A stretch of 62,553 nt of DNA from JBPCIX01 sp051005875 (GCA_051005875.1 JBPCIX010000017.1:1-62553), one strand, 5' to 3'. Positions 1 through 9,418 are shown, counted from the first letter of the stretch. Made by a program: numbers and translations. Notes: a model not told the origin generated them from the sequence alone.

Positions 1-44
1 ACCGACAGCTTGGGTATCTGGGGGTGGGTGGACACTTTGCCGAT

Positions 45-50
45 TATATT
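45..50 (+). promoter_or_regulatory. Candidate -10 element of a leaderless glycosyltransferase transcript
   Basis: TATATT lies 6 nt upstream of the ATG at 57, and no Shine-Dalgarno sequence is visible between them. The spacing matches other operon heads in this window. No good -35 is seen. Inference from spacing only. Confidence 0.4.
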
Positions 51-56
51 GACCCC

Positions 57-911
57 ATGCTGTCGGTGATCATTGTCAACCATGAGTCGGGTGAGCATTT
101 ACGCCGTTGTTTGGCTGCATTGCCTGAGGCTTTGGGGGAAACTTCAGCTCAGGTCGTGGTGGTCGACAACGCCTCGCAAGGTGATGACCTGGATTCCCTG
201 GAAGCTGACAATCCCTCGATCAAGATGATTCGAAACCCCGAGAACCGGGGCTACGGCAGGGCGTGCAATCAAGGGGTCACGGCGGCCTCGGCGGCCCTTC
301 TATGTTTTCTGAACCCGGACACAATTCCCCGACCGGGATGCCTTGACAAAATGGTTACAAGGATGAACGCCGACCCCGAGGCCGGCGCCATCGGGCCTTC
401 GATCTATAACTCAGATGGCACCCTGTACCCTTCGTGCCGTGTCGTCCCAAGCTTGCCCGTTGCCCTCGGGCACGCCTTTTTCGGCCTGGTATGGCCCAAC
501 AATCCGTTTACGCTCAGATATCAGTTGGGCAACTGGGATCACAAGTCCGATCGCGTGGTCGACTGGATATCAGGCGCGGCCATGCTGGTTCGGCGTGAAG
601 CCTTCGTGCAAGCGGGGGGCTTCGACGAGGGGTTCTTCATGTACGCCGAGGATGTTGATCTCTGCGATCGCCTAAGAAGCGCCGGCTGGAAAATTGTTTA
701 CCAGCCGGAAGCCTGCATGACGCATCATGCCGCGGGCTCGACCCGAAGGGCCCCTTATCGGATGATCCGCCACCATCACTTCAGCCTGATCCGATATGCG
801 TACAACAAGACCAAGGGTTCTCCCAGAATCCTTGGTTTCCCGTTTGTGGCGGCTGCATTGCTGGCGCGGATGGGGCTTCTTTGGTTGAAAAAAGCGATGG
901 GCGGTAGGTAG
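57..911 (+). CDS. Family 2 glycosyltransferase (rhamnosyltransferase-like)
   Basis: A 284-residue cytoplasmic GT-A fold enzyme expected to move a sugar from a nucleotide donor onto a surface glycan. Seen: the N-terminal strand LSVIIVNHESG, the nucleotide-binding VVVDNAS near residue 37, an NPDT motif in the DxD position, and the acidic FMYAEDVDLCDRL block typical of rhamnosyl-type family 2 enzymes. The ATG at 57 is chosen because the family begins right at this strand; the ATG-like start at 24 would add 11 unlike residues. The C-terminus ends in a hydrophobic/basic helix that may sit on the membrane. The acceptor cannot be read from sequence. It is separated from the main glycan locus of this window by 44 kb. 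Confidence 0.85.
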   Translation: MLSVIIVNHESGEHLRRCLAALPEALGETSAQVVVVDNASQGDDLDSLEADNPSIKMIRNPENRGYGRACNQGVTAASAALLCFLNPDTIPRPGCLDKMVTRMNADPEAGAIGPSIYNSDGTLYPSCRVVPSLPVALGHAFFGLVWPNNPFTLRYQLGNWDHKSDRVVDWISGAAMLVRREAFVQAGGFDEGFFMYAEDVDLCDRLRSAGWKIVYQPEACMTHHAAGSTRRAPYRMIRHHHFSLIRYAYNKTKGSPRILGFPFVAAALLARMGLLWLKKAMGGR

Positions 912-933
912 GGGGGCGGGGGGTGTTGTGCTG

Positions 934-2046
934 TTAAGTGTATGAATCTGCTTGGGTGGATATTTTTTCGGCTAGGGACGTTAGGTAATTGCAGGGCTCT
1001 GGATTTAGGTTGTTTGCGGTCGGGTTTTCTGTTGCCTTTTTGGATTTCGCTATTAGGTCGTGGATTCTTTGTTTGACGGCTTTTACCGCTCCGCTGGATA
1101 CGATTGCTGCGCGGGCTTCGTGTATGTCCCTTTCGGTTGCTGCGGGGTTGCCCCAGGCTTTTTTAATTATCTTTTTTTCGTCTTCGGAGGCTTGGGCCAG
1201 GGCGTTGGCTATGAGCAGGGTTGGCTTTCCGTTTCTTAGGTCGGTTTCACGGTCTTTCCCGGTTTGCTCTGGGTCTCCGAACATTCCCATCAGGTCATCG
1301 GCCAGCTGAAAAGCTTCGCCTACGGCCTCTCCGTAAGCTTCCAGGGCTTTTTTGGCCTTGCCCGAGGCGCCTGCCAACGTCGCTCCCACCAATAGCGGGC
1401 CGCGGATGCTGTAGCCGGCCGTCTTTAGCCTGGCGATATTCGAGGCGATTTGCGGATTCAGCTCTTGATTGGGGGCGGGGTCCCCCTTGAAGGGGCCGGA
1501 GTGGGAAATGTCCAGATACTGCCCGGCGGCGGCGTCTTGGCGCATCTTAATCAGCGGCTGCCAAGCTTCGGCCAACCGCCCAGCCTCGAAGCCCGATTCC
1601 ATAAATAGTCTGTCGGAAAGGGCCAGGGCAATGTCGCCGATCAAAATGGCAGCCGACACGCCGTAATGGCCCGGCTCAAGCTTGCCTTGCTTAACTTCGT
1701 CAAGCTCGGCAATCCTTTTGTGGACGGGAGGCCGCGAGCGGCGGCTGAGCGCGGCGTCCATGATGTCGTCGTGGACGATGGCAAATGTGTGGAGCAGTTC
1801 AAGGCTGGCTGCAGCCTTGACGACCCTAGATGAGTCACTCGCCCCCTCTGCGATCCCACCCCCAGCGGCGTAGCCCCAGCAGCAGAGCAAGGGGCGCATT
1901 CTCTTCCCCCCGTTTAACGCCACCTCCGCCAATTGATCGACGATCCAGCCGGCTGAAAGATGGGTGAATTCGCCGCCCACCCTGCCTAAAAAGTTCCTGA
2001 GTTCACGATCAATCGAATCGCGAAGGTTCTTAGATTCGAGATTCAT
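934..2046 (-). CDS. Polyprenyl diphosphate synthase (GGPP synthase type)
   Basis: A 370-residue trans-prenyltransferase that would condense isopentenyl diphosphate with allylic diphosphates to make GGPP or a longer chain. Seen: the first aspartate-rich motif HDDIMDAALSRR, with small residues before it as in chain-length-permissive enzymes, and the second motif LADDLMGMFGD, the DDLxGxFGD form common in actinobacterial IdsA/GrcC enzymes. The lysine-rich KKALEAYGEAVGEAFQLADD stretch precedes it. It is divergent from ctaC with only 36 bp between the starts. A menaquinone side-chain or carotenoid role is inferred from the respiratory neighbours and the reductase at 10896. Product chain length is not predictable here. 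Confidence 0.9.
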   Translation of the reverse strand: MNLESKNLRDSIDRELRNFLGRVGGEFTHLSAGWIVDQLAEVALNGGKRMRPLLCCWGYAAGGGIAEGASDSSRVVKAAASLELLHTFAIVHDDIMDAALSRRSRPPVHKRIAELDEVKQGKLEPGHYGVSAAILIGDIALALSDRLFMESGFEAGRLAEAWQPLIKMRQDAAAGQYLDISHSGPFKGDPAPNQELNPQIASNIARLKTAGYSIRGPLLVGATLAGASGKAKKALEAYGEAVGEAFQLADDLMGMFGDPEQTGKDRETDLRNGKPTLLIANALAQASEDEKKIIKKAWGNPAATERDIHEARAAIVSSGAVKAVKQRIHDLIAKSKKATENPTANNLNPEPCNYLTSLAEKISTQADSYT

Positions 2047-2069
2047 GGAGGTGGGGCTACTTTATCTGC

Positions 2070-2075
2070 TAGCAT
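2070..2075 (+). promoter_or_regulatory. Candidate -10 element for leaderless ctaC
   Basis: TAGCAT lies exactly 7 nt before the GTG at 2083, and no Shine-Dalgarno lies between. This fits a leaderless transcript for the oxidase operon. A -35 is not recognisable. Confidence 0.4.
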
Positions 2076-2082
2076 CCCGAAC

Positions 2083-3117
2083 GTGATTCCCCGCAATATT
2101 TCGACCTGCGCCCGAAAAGCCTTGAAGGCTGTTCCGAGAGTTCTTGGGGGGCTTTTGTTCCTCGGTCTTGCCGGGTGTTCCGCAGATGCCCCGCTCAATT
2201 ACCTCAAACCCGTCGGCCCTGCTGCCAAGAGCGCCGACGACCTCTGGCGGTTGACTTTCGGCATTGCGGTTGTGATTTTCTTCCTGGTAGAGGGTGGCCT
2301 CGTTTTTGTTCTTGTCAAGTATCGCCAACGCTCGCCTAAGGATTCACCAAAGCAGGTCCACGGCAACGCAAGGCTTGAAATCCTCTGGACTCTCATCCCG
2401 ACGCTGATCTTGGGGGCTGTGGTGGCCCCGCCGACCGTGAAGGGGATTTTCGAAATGTCTGCCGCTCCGACGGCCGACACGCTCAAAATTAAGGTAATCG
2501 GTCACCAGTGGTGGTGGGAGTATCGGTATCCCGAAGGGGTCGTAACCGCCAATGAGCTGCACATTCCGACCGGGAGGCCTGTAAGGCTGGAACTCACCTC
2601 CGTAGACGTCATTCATAGCTTCTGGGTTCCCAAACTGGCAGGAAAGCAAGATGTAGTGCCGGGCCGGGTTAATTATCTGAACATCGAATCGCCACGGGCG
2701 GGGGAGTTTGCCGGCCAGTGCGCGGAATTCTGCGGATTGTCTCACGCAAATATGCGCGTGACGGCCATTGCCCAGTCCCCTGCCGACTATGACGCTTGGG
2801 TGAAGGGACAACTGTCCGATGCTCCAAAGCCTTCCGGCGGTCTGGCTGCAGCAGGACAGGATCTTTTTCTTGAAGGCTCTTGTGCCGGATGTCATACGAT
2901 TAAGGGCACTCCTGCTCAGGGCACGCTCGCCCCCAATCTCACCCATTTGGCTTCAAGAGCCACGTTCGCTGCCGGAATGTTTCCGCGGGATGACGAAAAC
3001 TTGAAGCGTTGGCTCGAAAATCCACCGGCTCGTAAACCTGGGTCTAAAATGCCGAACCTGCGCCTCAAGCAAGATGACATACTGGCGCTCGTCGCCTACT
3101 TGGACACTTTGAAATGA
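2083..3117 (+). CDS. ctaC: Cytochrome c oxidase subunit II with fused cytochrome c domain (caa3 type)
   Basis: A 344-residue membrane-anchored subunit that takes electrons into the terminal oxidase. Seen in order: a basic N-terminus and lipobox-like LFLGLAGCS near residues 22-31, suggesting a lipoprotein; two membrane helices (about 55-75 and 95-115); the cupredoxin domain with the CuA site GQCAEFCGLSHANM; and a C-terminal cytochrome c domain with CAGCH near residue 268 and a distal Met in KMPNL. The fused heme domain makes the enzyme caa3-type, so it would not need a separate small cytochrome c. GTG start; it is the first gene of the cta operon. Confidence 0.95.
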   Translation: MIPRNISTCARKALKAVPRVLGGLLFLGLAGCSADAPLNYLKPVGPAAKSADDLWRLTFGIAVVIFFLVEGGLVFVLVKYRQRSPKDSPKQVHGNARLEILWTLIPTLILGAVVAPPTVKGIFEMSAAPTADTLKIKVIGHQWWWEYRYPEGVVTANELHIPTGRPVRLELTSVDVIHSFWVPKLAGKQDVVPGRVNYLNIESPRAGEFAGQCAEFCGLSHANMRVTAIAQSPADYDAWVKGQLSDAPKPSGGLAAAGQDLFLEGSCAGCHTIKGTPAQGTLAPNLTHLASRATFAAGMFPRDDENLKRWLENPPARKPGSKMPNLRLKQDDILALVAYLDTLK

Positions 3118-3166
3118 TGGAGGCATTGGTGAAGGAAATGGCCGGCGTGCCGGGAGGGTGCGCTCA

Positions 3167-5059
3167 ATGGCAGTAGCTGCAGAAGCGGGAATGTTCCGGC
3201 GCCCCAAAGCAAAAACTGGAATTTGGAGCTGGGTCACCACAGTCGATCACAAGCGAATCGGCCTGCTTTACGGTTACACGGCATTTTTGTTTTTCTTGTT
3301 GGGTGGCGTTGAAGCCCTGCTGATCCGCGCCCAGCTGGCCACGCCCGAGGGCAAGCTCGTCGGCGCAGACCTTTATAATCAGTTATTCACGGCCCACGGC
3401 GTGACCATGATCTTTCTGGTCGTCATGCCGCTCGGAGCTGCCTCCTTCAATTACTTACTGCCGCTCATGCTCGGCGCCCGTGATGTTGCCTTTCCGCGGC
3501 TAAACGCTCTTAGCTTCTGGGTTTTTTTGTTTGGCGGATTGTTCTTGTACTCCAGCTGGTTCTTGGGCGGCGCCCCCGACGGCGGCTGGTTCGGCTACGC
3601 CCCGCTCACTACGGAAAAATCCTTCGCGACCGGTGGCCACAGGATCGATTTCTATGCGCTTGGGCTGCAGATACTGGGAGTTGCTTCGATTGTCGCGGCC
3701 GCTAATTTCATCGTGACTATTTTCAACATGCGAGCGCCCGGCATGAGCCTGTTTAAGATGCCCGTTTTTGTGTGGATGGCTCTGGTCGTTAACTTTCTGC
3801 TTTTGTTCGCAATGCCGATCATCGCCGTAGATCTTTTCATGATGACCTTTGACCGCAACTTCGGAACTACCTTTTTCAACGCAGCTGCCGGGGGCGACCC
3901 GATCCTGTGGCAGCACTTCTTCTGGCTGTTCGGCCATCCCGAGGTTTACATCTTGATCCTGCCCGCGATGGGAATAGTCTCGGAAGTCCTGCCCGTCTTT
4001 TCAAAGAAGCCGCTTTTTGGATACTCAGCCGTGGTGTTTGCGGGAATCGCCATCGGTTTTATGGGTTGGGGAGTGTGGGCTCACCACATGTTCACAGTCG
4101 GCTTGGGGCCTGCTGCCAACACCGCTTTCGCTTTGTCGACCATGTTCATTGCGGTACCAACCGGAGTCAAGATTTTTAACTGGATCGCGACCATGGCGGG
4201 GGGTTCAATTCGATTTAAAACGCCGATGCTGTTTTCGATCGGATTCATCGCGATGTTTATGATCGGCGGGTTTTCGGGTGTAACCCACTCGATTGTGCCC
4301 CACGATGCTCAGCAGCAGGATACGTACTACGTTGTCGCTCACTTCCATTACGTGCTGGTCGGGGGCGCCGTGTTTGGTCTGTTTTCGGGGGTTTATTACT
4401 GGTTCCCCAAGATCACCGGACGGCTAATGAGTGAAGGGCTCGGAAAACTGCATTTCTGGTTGATGATGATCGGGTTCAATCTGACTTTTGGACCGATGCA
4501 CATCCTGGGCCTAAAGGGAATGCCTCGCCGTTATTACACCTACCAAGCGGATAAAGGCTGGTCACTTTGGAACATGGTCGCGACGGTGGGCGCCTTTATG
4601 ATTGCCGCTTCGATCTTGGTGTTCATGTACAACTGGTGGAACAGCAAAAAGCGCGGCGAAGTAGCGTCAGACGACCCCTGGGATGGCCGGACGCTTGAGT
4701 GGACGATCCCCTCGCCACCGCCGGAATACAACTTCGCCGAGATCCCACACGTGAAGGAGCGTGACGATTTTTGGCATCACAAGTATTCCGAAGACCCCAA
4801 GGGCCGGCCCGTCCCTGTTCCGGTCGGCGGGGCCGAGCAAGCCCAGCATGATCCAAGCGCAGAGCATGCCGATGGTCACGGAATTCATATGCCCTCGCCT
4901 TCATACTTCCCCTTTGTCGCAGCTTTGGGCATGCCGATCATGGCTTATTCAGTGATCTTTCGTTCCTGGATCCTCATGGCCCTTGGAACGGTCGTGACGT
5001 TGGCAGGTTTTTATGGCTGGATCCTTGAGCCCCCGACCGAGGAATCTCATGGCCACTGA
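3167..5059 (+). CDS. ctaD: Cytochrome c oxidase subunit I
   Basis: The 630-residue catalytic subunit holding heme a, heme a3 and CuB. Seen: 12 or more membrane helices, the HFFWLFGHPEVY segment (CuB His and cross-linked Tyr), and the VVAHFHYVLVGG segment carrying the heme ligands. A further membrane segment follows residue 575, as in long caa3-type subunits. The ATG at 3167 is preferred over the GTG at 3158 because GGGAGG at 3152-3157 sits 9 nt before the ATG but abuts the GTG. It overlaps ctaE by 11 nt. Confidence 0.96.
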   Translation: MAVAAEAGMFRRPKAKTGIWSWVTTVDHKRIGLLYGYTAFLFFLLGGVEALLIRAQLATPEGKLVGADLYNQLFTAHGVTMIFLVVMPLGAASFNYLLPLMLGARDVAFPRLNALSFWVFLFGGLFLYSSWFLGGAPDGGWFGYAPLTTEKSFATGGHRIDFYALGLQILGVASIVAAANFIVTIFNMRAPGMSLFKMPVFVWMALVVNFLLLFAMPIIAVDLFMMTFDRNFGTTFFNAAAGGDPILWQHFFWLFGHPEVYILILPAMGIVSEVLPVFSKKPLFGYSAVVFAGIAIGFMGWGVWAHHMFTVGLGPAANTAFALSTMFIAVPTGVKIFNWIATMAGGSIRFKTPMLFSIGFIAMFMIGGFSGVTHSIVPHDAQQQDTYYVVAHFHYVLVGGAVFGLFSGVYYWFPKITGRLMSEGLGKLHFWLMMIGFNLTFGPMHILGLKGMPRRYYTYQADKGWSLWNMVATVGAFMIAASILVFMYNWWNSKKRGEVASDDPWDGRTLEWTIPSPPPEYNFAEIPHVKERDDFWHHKYSEDPKGRPVPVPVGGAEQAQHDPSAEHADGHGIHMPSPSYFPFVAALGMPIMAYSVIFRSWILMALGTVVTLAGFYGWILEPPTEESHGH

Positions 5060-5660
5060 CGCGGCGGTAGTAGCGAACGAGCCCGAGCATGACGACCACG
5101 CGACCTACACGGGTCTCGGCAACGTCAAGATGGCAATGTGGGCCTTTTTGGGGTCGGAGTGCTTATTTTTCGGGTCGCTGATTTCGGCCTACTTGTTGTA
5201 CAAGAATCGAACCGGCGACGGCCCCACGAGCAAAGAGATCTACGACATTCCGTTTACCTCTGTCAGCTCCTTCGTTCTATTGATGAGTAGTTTGACAATG
5301 GTCTTGGCTCTAGCCGCAATTCAGCGAGGCGACTCCAGAAAGCTGCGAATTTGGCTGCTGGCCACTGCATTGCTGGGGTGTATCTTCATCGCCGGCCAAG
5401 CTTTTGAGTTCACAAGTTTCGTTGAGGAAGGGCTCACCTTAAAGACGAGCCCCTTCGGCTCGGCCTTCTTCTTGTTAACAGGGTTTCACGGCGCTCACGT
5501 GACCATCGGAATTTTGATGCTGCTTTCACTTTTCGCGATGTCGCGGCTCGGCCGGATTACCAAGGAGAACTCTTACAAGGTTGAAATGATTGGGCTTTAC
5601 TGGCACTTTGTGGACATCGTTTGGATCATAATCTTTACTGTGATTTACCTGTTCCCATGA
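5049..5660 (+). CDS. ctaE: Cytochrome c oxidase subunit III
   Basis: A 203-residue integral membrane subunit that stabilises subunit I. Seen: five membrane helices, WAFLGSECLFFGSLISAY in the first and the GFHGAHVTIGILML and YWHFVDIVWIIIFTVIYLF signatures at the C-terminus. The ATG at 5049 is chosen because GAGGA at 5039-5043 precedes it by 5 nt; an upstream in-frame start at 5013 would only add residues encoded inside ctaD. It overlaps ctaD by 11 nt and shares ATGA with the next gene. Confidence 0.95.
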   Translation: MATDAAVVANEPEHDDHATYTGLGNVKMAMWAFLGSECLFFGSLISAYLLYKNRTGDGPTSKEIYDIPFTSVSSFVLLMSSLTMVLALAAIQRGDSRKLRIWLLATALLGCIFIAGQAFEFTSFVEEGLTLKTSPFGSAFFLLTGFHGAHVTIGILMLLSLFAMSRLGRITKENSYKVEMIGLYWHFVDIVWIIIFTVIYLFP

Positions 5661-5965
5661 GCGAAGCCGAGACACACAAGCACCCCAGCGAGATTGAATA
5701 TGTAAAGATCGCGATCATTTTGGCTGTGGTCACGGCGGCCGAGGTCGGCGTTTACTACGTTGAGGCCCTAAAGCCTTATCTCAAGCTTATTCTCAGCGTG
5801 ATGATGGTGGTTAAGTTCGTATACGTTGCCTCATGGTTCATGCACCTCAAGTTTGATAGCCACGTCTTCCGGCGTTTTTTCATCCTCGGGATTGTTCTGG
5901 CCCTGTTTGTCTTCGGGATTGTCCTGTGGACCTTCACATTTGTGATCAGCGACCTGCCGGCTTAA
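5657..5965 (+). CDS. ctaF: Cytochrome c oxidase subunit IV (prokaryotic type)
   Basis: A 102-residue, three-helix subunit of the caa3 oxidase. Seen: a short charged N-terminus with KHPSEIEYVKIAIILAV, then helices separated by EALKPYLK, and ASWFMHLKFD between helices two and three, all typical of the COX4_pro family. Its ATG overlaps the ctaE stop in an ATGA junction, which indicates translational coupling. The family has an assembly or stability role and no catalytic residues. Confidence 0.9.
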   Translation: MSEAETHKHPSEIEYVKIAIILAVVTAAEVGVYYVEALKPYLKLILSVMMVVKFVYVASWFMHLKFDSHVFRRFFILGIVLALFVFGIVLWTFTFVISDLPA

Positions 5966-5983
5966 TGCGACGCCCTAGGCCTA

Positions 5984-6844
5984 ATGCTTAAACCGTTCTT
6001 GTGGAACGGGCATCTGGAAGTCCTTGTACCCTTAACGGCCCTGCTGGCCGCCTACTACTGGGCAGTGCGAGTTTGGGGGCCCAAGCACACCTCGCCGGGC
6101 GACCCCGCGATCACGAACTCTCAAAAGCGCTATTTCGTGGCCGGCGTAATCGTAGTCTGGCTTGCTGCTTCTTCTCCGCTCCACGAATTGTCCGAAGATT
6201 ATCTGTTCAGCGCTCACATGCTCCAGCACTTCATGCTGTCGTTGATCGCAGCGCCGTTGCTGCTGATGGGTTTGCCCGGCTGGATGGTGCGGCAGCTACT
6301 GAAGCCACCCGCGGTCATGGCTGTGATGCGAAGGATCACCCGTCCGATCCCGGCCCTGTTTGCCTTCAACGGATTCTTGCTGTTTAGCCATTGGCCTGGT
6401 TTCGTGAATGCATCGGCGCGCAGCGAGCCTTTCCATCTGACCGCCCACGTGGTTTTGATGAGTCTCAGTTTGCTGATGTGGTGGCCGGTGTTGAGCCCAA
6501 TGCCGGAGTTGCCCAGGGCCGGTAACTTTGCTCAGTTCCTTTATATTCTCGCTCAGACGATCGCTCCGGCCATTCCCTTCGCCTTCTTGATTTTCGCGGA
6601 GAGGCCCCTCTACTCATTTTATGCATCTGCGCCGAGAGTCGTCGGCTGGCTAGACCCGGTAACCGACCAAAGGGTGGCAGGTCTTGTGATGAAGATGGGG
6701 GGCTCGGCGCTGTTGTGGGCAGTCGCGGCGGTGCTATTCTTCCGCTGGTATTCGAGCGAGCAAGCTGGCACTCCGGCAACCGTCGAGTGGCAAAACCTAG
6801 AACGCGAGCTCAATGCAGCGCCCAGCAGTAAGGAGCAGGTATGA
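5984..6844 (+). CDS. ctaG: Cytochrome c oxidase assembly protein, CtaG of caa3 type
   Basis: A 286-residue polytopic membrane protein of the CtaG_caa3 family, needed for caa3 maturation in Bacillus and unrelated to the Cox11-type CtaG. Seen: seven or so membrane helices, SPLHELSEDYLFSAHMLQHF with histidines that could bind copper, and FLLFSHWPGFVNAS. It sits between the structural subunits and the cupredoxin, consistent with copper delivery to CuA or CuB. Its stop is shared with the next start (ATGA). Confidence 0.88.
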   Translation: MLKPFLWNGHLEVLVPLTALLAAYYWAVRVWGPKHTSPGDPAITNSQKRYFVAGVIVVWLAASSPLHELSEDYLFSAHMLQHFMLSLIAAPLLLMGLPGWMVRQLLKPPAVMAVMRRITRPIPALFAFNGFLLFSHWPGFVNASARSEPFHLTAHVVLMSLSLLMWWPVLSPMPELPRAGNFAQFLYILAQTIAPAIPFAFLIFAERPLYSFYASAPRVVGWLDPVTDQRVAGLVMKMGGSALLWAVAAVLFFRWYSSEQAGTPATVEWQNLERELNAAPSSKEQV

Positions 6845-7452
6845 ATTCGGAAGTTAGTGCTCAGGGCACTAGGGAACGTTTTTGGCTGCCTTTAGCTATT
6901 CCGGTAGGGGCCTTAGCCTTTATCGCGCTGATTGCGTTTTCGATGTCGAGGATTCTGCTCAATGTCCCGCCCAAAATCGCTACCGCCGTGGCGCTGATGG
7001 CTGCCTTCAACATCTTAATGGTGTGTACGCTGGCGGCGCTTCGATCGGACTTTAGAAAGACTCAATTTGCGTTCATGGGAGCGGTAGCGCTTGTGCCTGT
7101 TGTATTCGGTGGGCTTGTGGCTCAGGGGGTCGTTGCGGTGACCGGCGAGCCGGAGGGTCACGAGTCAGAGTCCGAGGTCGTTGCGGTCGCCGCAAGCAAC
7201 ATTGCTTTCGACAAAACCGAATTACACATCCCGGCTGGTAAGCCCTTCGATCTAAAGTTCAACAATCAAGAACCGGTGCCCCACAACGTCGCCATCTTGG
7301 AGGCTCAGGGCTCCGCCGAGGCACTCTTCCGCAAGCCGAGCTTTTCGGGACCGAAGGCAATTGACTGGAAGGTTCCTGCCATCCCTGCCGGTGAGTACTA
7401 TTTTCAGTGCGATGTCCACCCCAATATGAGCGGAAAAGTAACCTCCGAGTAA
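6841..7452 (+). CDS. Membrane-anchored cupredoxin-domain protein
   Basis: A 203-residue protein with about three N-terminal membrane helices (residues 15-115) and a C-terminal extracytoplasmic cupredoxin domain. Type 1 copper ligands can be read: His in VPHNVAI, then Cys, His and Met in FQCDVHPNMSG. It may relay electrons to the oxidase or hold copper for assembly; the operon position supports either. The start overlaps the ctaG stop (ATGA), and the next gene's GTG follows directly after the stop. Proteins of this design are common beside actinobacterial oxidase genes but have no settled name. Confidence 0.82.
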   Translation: MNSEVSAQGTRERFWLPLAIPVGALAFIALIAFSMSRILLNVPPKIATAVALMAAFNILMVCTLAALRSDFRKTQFAFMGAVALVPVVFGGLVAQGVVAVTGEPEGHESESEVVAVAASNIAFDKTELHIPAGKPFDLKFNNQEPVPHNVAILEAQGSAEALFRKPSFSGPKAIDWKVPAIPAGEYYFQCDVHPNMSGKVTSE

Positions 7453-9372
7453 GTGACTAGATTTTCAAAGCTCGCCTGGACCGCGGCTGGTTCGACCCTT
7501 GCTCTTATTACACTTGGTGCCTTGGTGCGGGCCACTGACTCCGGCGAGGCCTGCCCGGATTGGCCGACTTGCTTCGGCAAGTGGGTGCCTCCCCTTCGGG
7601 CACAAACCATCATTGAATACTCCCACCGACTGTCGGCCTCGGTGGTCGGTTTTTTGGTCTTGGCGTTGGCCGTCACCGCTTGGCTGAAGCACCGGACTCA
7701 GCGCAGCATCTTTTTGCCTTCGTTCCTGGCTCTGCTGACCGTGGGCTTCCAGGCCTGGATTGGCCGGCAGGTGGTGCTCGGCGGCTTGCCCCGGAATCTT
7801 GTGGCCCTTCATCTCTTCACGGCGCTCACCGTCTTAGGTCTTTTGACCTTTGTCGCCGCCGGGTCGGTTCTGCCCCGACGAGGCCGGTGGGACAAGACCA
7901 CCAGCCTTGCCGCGGGCGCAGCGGCTATGACAATGTCTGTGGTGCTTCTGGGAGCGTTTGTTTCGCAATACGGCGCAGCTTTGGTCTTCCCCGACTGGCC
8001 TTTGATGAACGGCAGCCTGGCGCCACCCAAAGCCGGCTTGGCGTTGCTCCACTACTTTCACCGTATCGCTGCGGCGGTCCTGGGGATCCTTCTTGGCTGG
8101 CTAGCGATGCGAGTAACCAAAGCTGTGCCCAAGAACAAGGCTTTACTCAAGCTGGCTCACGGCGCCTTCGCTTTGTGGTTGGCCCAGGCATTGATAGGCG
8201 GGCTAAACGTGATCACGCACTCCGCTGAGTGGGCCATTGTTTTTCATGTTGCGTTTGGGGCCCTGCTTTGGGCCACCTTGATTGCAATGACCTTGACGTC
8301 GCACCGCTGGGCCGAACCCGGGGCCCAGAGCCAAGACCTGTATGAGGAGGCTTTGCCCGGGGTGGGCATTCGAGAGCGGGTCAAGGCTTACGTGGGACTT
8401 ACCAAGCCTAGGATCATTGAGCTGCTTTTGATTACGACAGTTCCCTCGATGATCCTTGCGGCGCGGGGGTGGCCATCGATGTGGCTGGTACTGGCGACGC
8501 TGGTCGGCGGCACGCTCACGGCCGGGTCTGCGAACTCAATCAACTGCTACATCGATCGAGACATAGACGAAAAGATGGAGCGCACGGCGGCAAGGCCGTT
8601 GCCTCGGCATGCAGTAACTCCGGTCAATGCACTTAGATTCGGCATCGTGCTCGGAATCGTCGGCTTTGTGTTTCTCACGCTAACAACCAACCTACTGGCG
8701 GCCGCCCTGGCCGCCGGCGCGATTTTGTTCTACGTATTCATCTATACGCTTTGGATGAAGCGCTCGACGCCCTCGAACATAGTTATCGGCGGAGCTGCCG
8801 GAGCGGCGCCTGCGCTGGTCGGGTGGGCGGCTGTAACCGGCAGTCTGGCCCGGCCTGCCTGGATCCTTTTCGCCATCATTTTTTATTGGACTCCTCCGCA
8901 TTTTTGGGCGCTAGCCATCAAGTATTCCGATCAGTACAAAGCAGCAGATGTCCCTATGCTGCCGGTCGTTAGCGGGGTTCCAGAAACAACCCGTCAGATG
9001 GTGTTTTACAGCGTGGCTCTGGCTGCGATCAGCCTATTTTTGTTTCCGGTGGCGCAGCTTGGGTTCGTTTACCTAATCGCATGTGTTGTGTTGAACGCGG
9101 CCTTCACGGGCTATGCCCTGCATCTGCGGGCCAACCCCAGCGTAAAGCGCGCGATGCGACTGTTTCACTTTTCCATCAGTTATCTCGTGCTGCTGTTTGT
9201 TGCGGTCGCGGTCGATGCATCGATCAATCAAGCAGCACCGGAGATTGCGTTCCGGGTCAGTCTCGCAATAGCCGCAGTCATGTTTGTTTTCTCGCAGGCA
9301 GCGCTCCTGGCGGCGGTAGTGGGATCAAACCGACCGGCCGTTCCAGACGCTCTTAATCCTGTCGGGTCTTAA
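7453..9372 (+). CDS. ctaB: Fused heme A synthase (CtaA) and protoheme IX farnesyltransferase (CtaB)
   Basis: A 639-residue membrane fusion. Residues 1 to about 285 are CtaA/Cox15-like: eight helices with conserved histidines in EYSHRLSAS, ALHLFTAL, LLHYFHRIAAA and VFHVAFGA, which hold heme B and oxidise heme O to heme A. Residues about 310-620 are CtaB (UbiA superfamily): NSINCYIDRDIDEKMERT with the prenyl-diphosphate-binding acidic motif, and FYWTPPHFWALAIKY. The two sequential heme A steps are therefore in one chain. The GTG follows the previous stop without a gap. Such fusions are known, for example in Thermus, in the opposite domain order as I recall. Confidence 0.93.
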   Translation: MTRFSKLAWTAAGSTLALITLGALVRATDSGEACPDWPTCFGKWVPPLRAQTIIEYSHRLSASVVGFLVLALAVTAWLKHRTQRSIFLPSFLALLTVGFQAWIGRQVVLGGLPRNLVALHLFTALTVLGLLTFVAAGSVLPRRGRWDKTTSLAAGAAAMTMSVVLLGAFVSQYGAALVFPDWPLMNGSLAPPKAGLALLHYFHRIAAAVLGILLGWLAMRVTKAVPKNKALLKLAHGAFALWLAQALIGGLNVITHSAEWAIVFHVAFGALLWATLIAMTLTSHRWAEPGAQSQDLYEEALPGVGIRERVKAYVGLTKPRIIELLLITTVPSMILAARGWPSMWLVLATLVGGTLTAGSANSINCYIDRDIDEKMERTAARPLPRHAVTPVNALRFGIVLGIVGFVFLTLTTNLLAAALAAGAILFYVFIYTLWMKRSTPSNIVIGGAAGAAPALVGWAAVTGSLARPAWILFAIIFYWTPPHFWALAIKYSDQYKAADVPMLPVVSGVPETTRQMVFYSVALAAISLFLFPVAQLGFVYLIACVVLNAAFTGYALHLRANPSVKRAMRLFHFSISYLVLLFVAVAVDASINQAAPEIAFRVSLAIAAVMFVFSQAALLAAVVGSNRPAVPDALNPVGS

Positions 9373-9418
9373 CGCTAGCGGCCTCAAGTTTCGCCCGGCG
9401 AAAGCCGATTACATTTCT

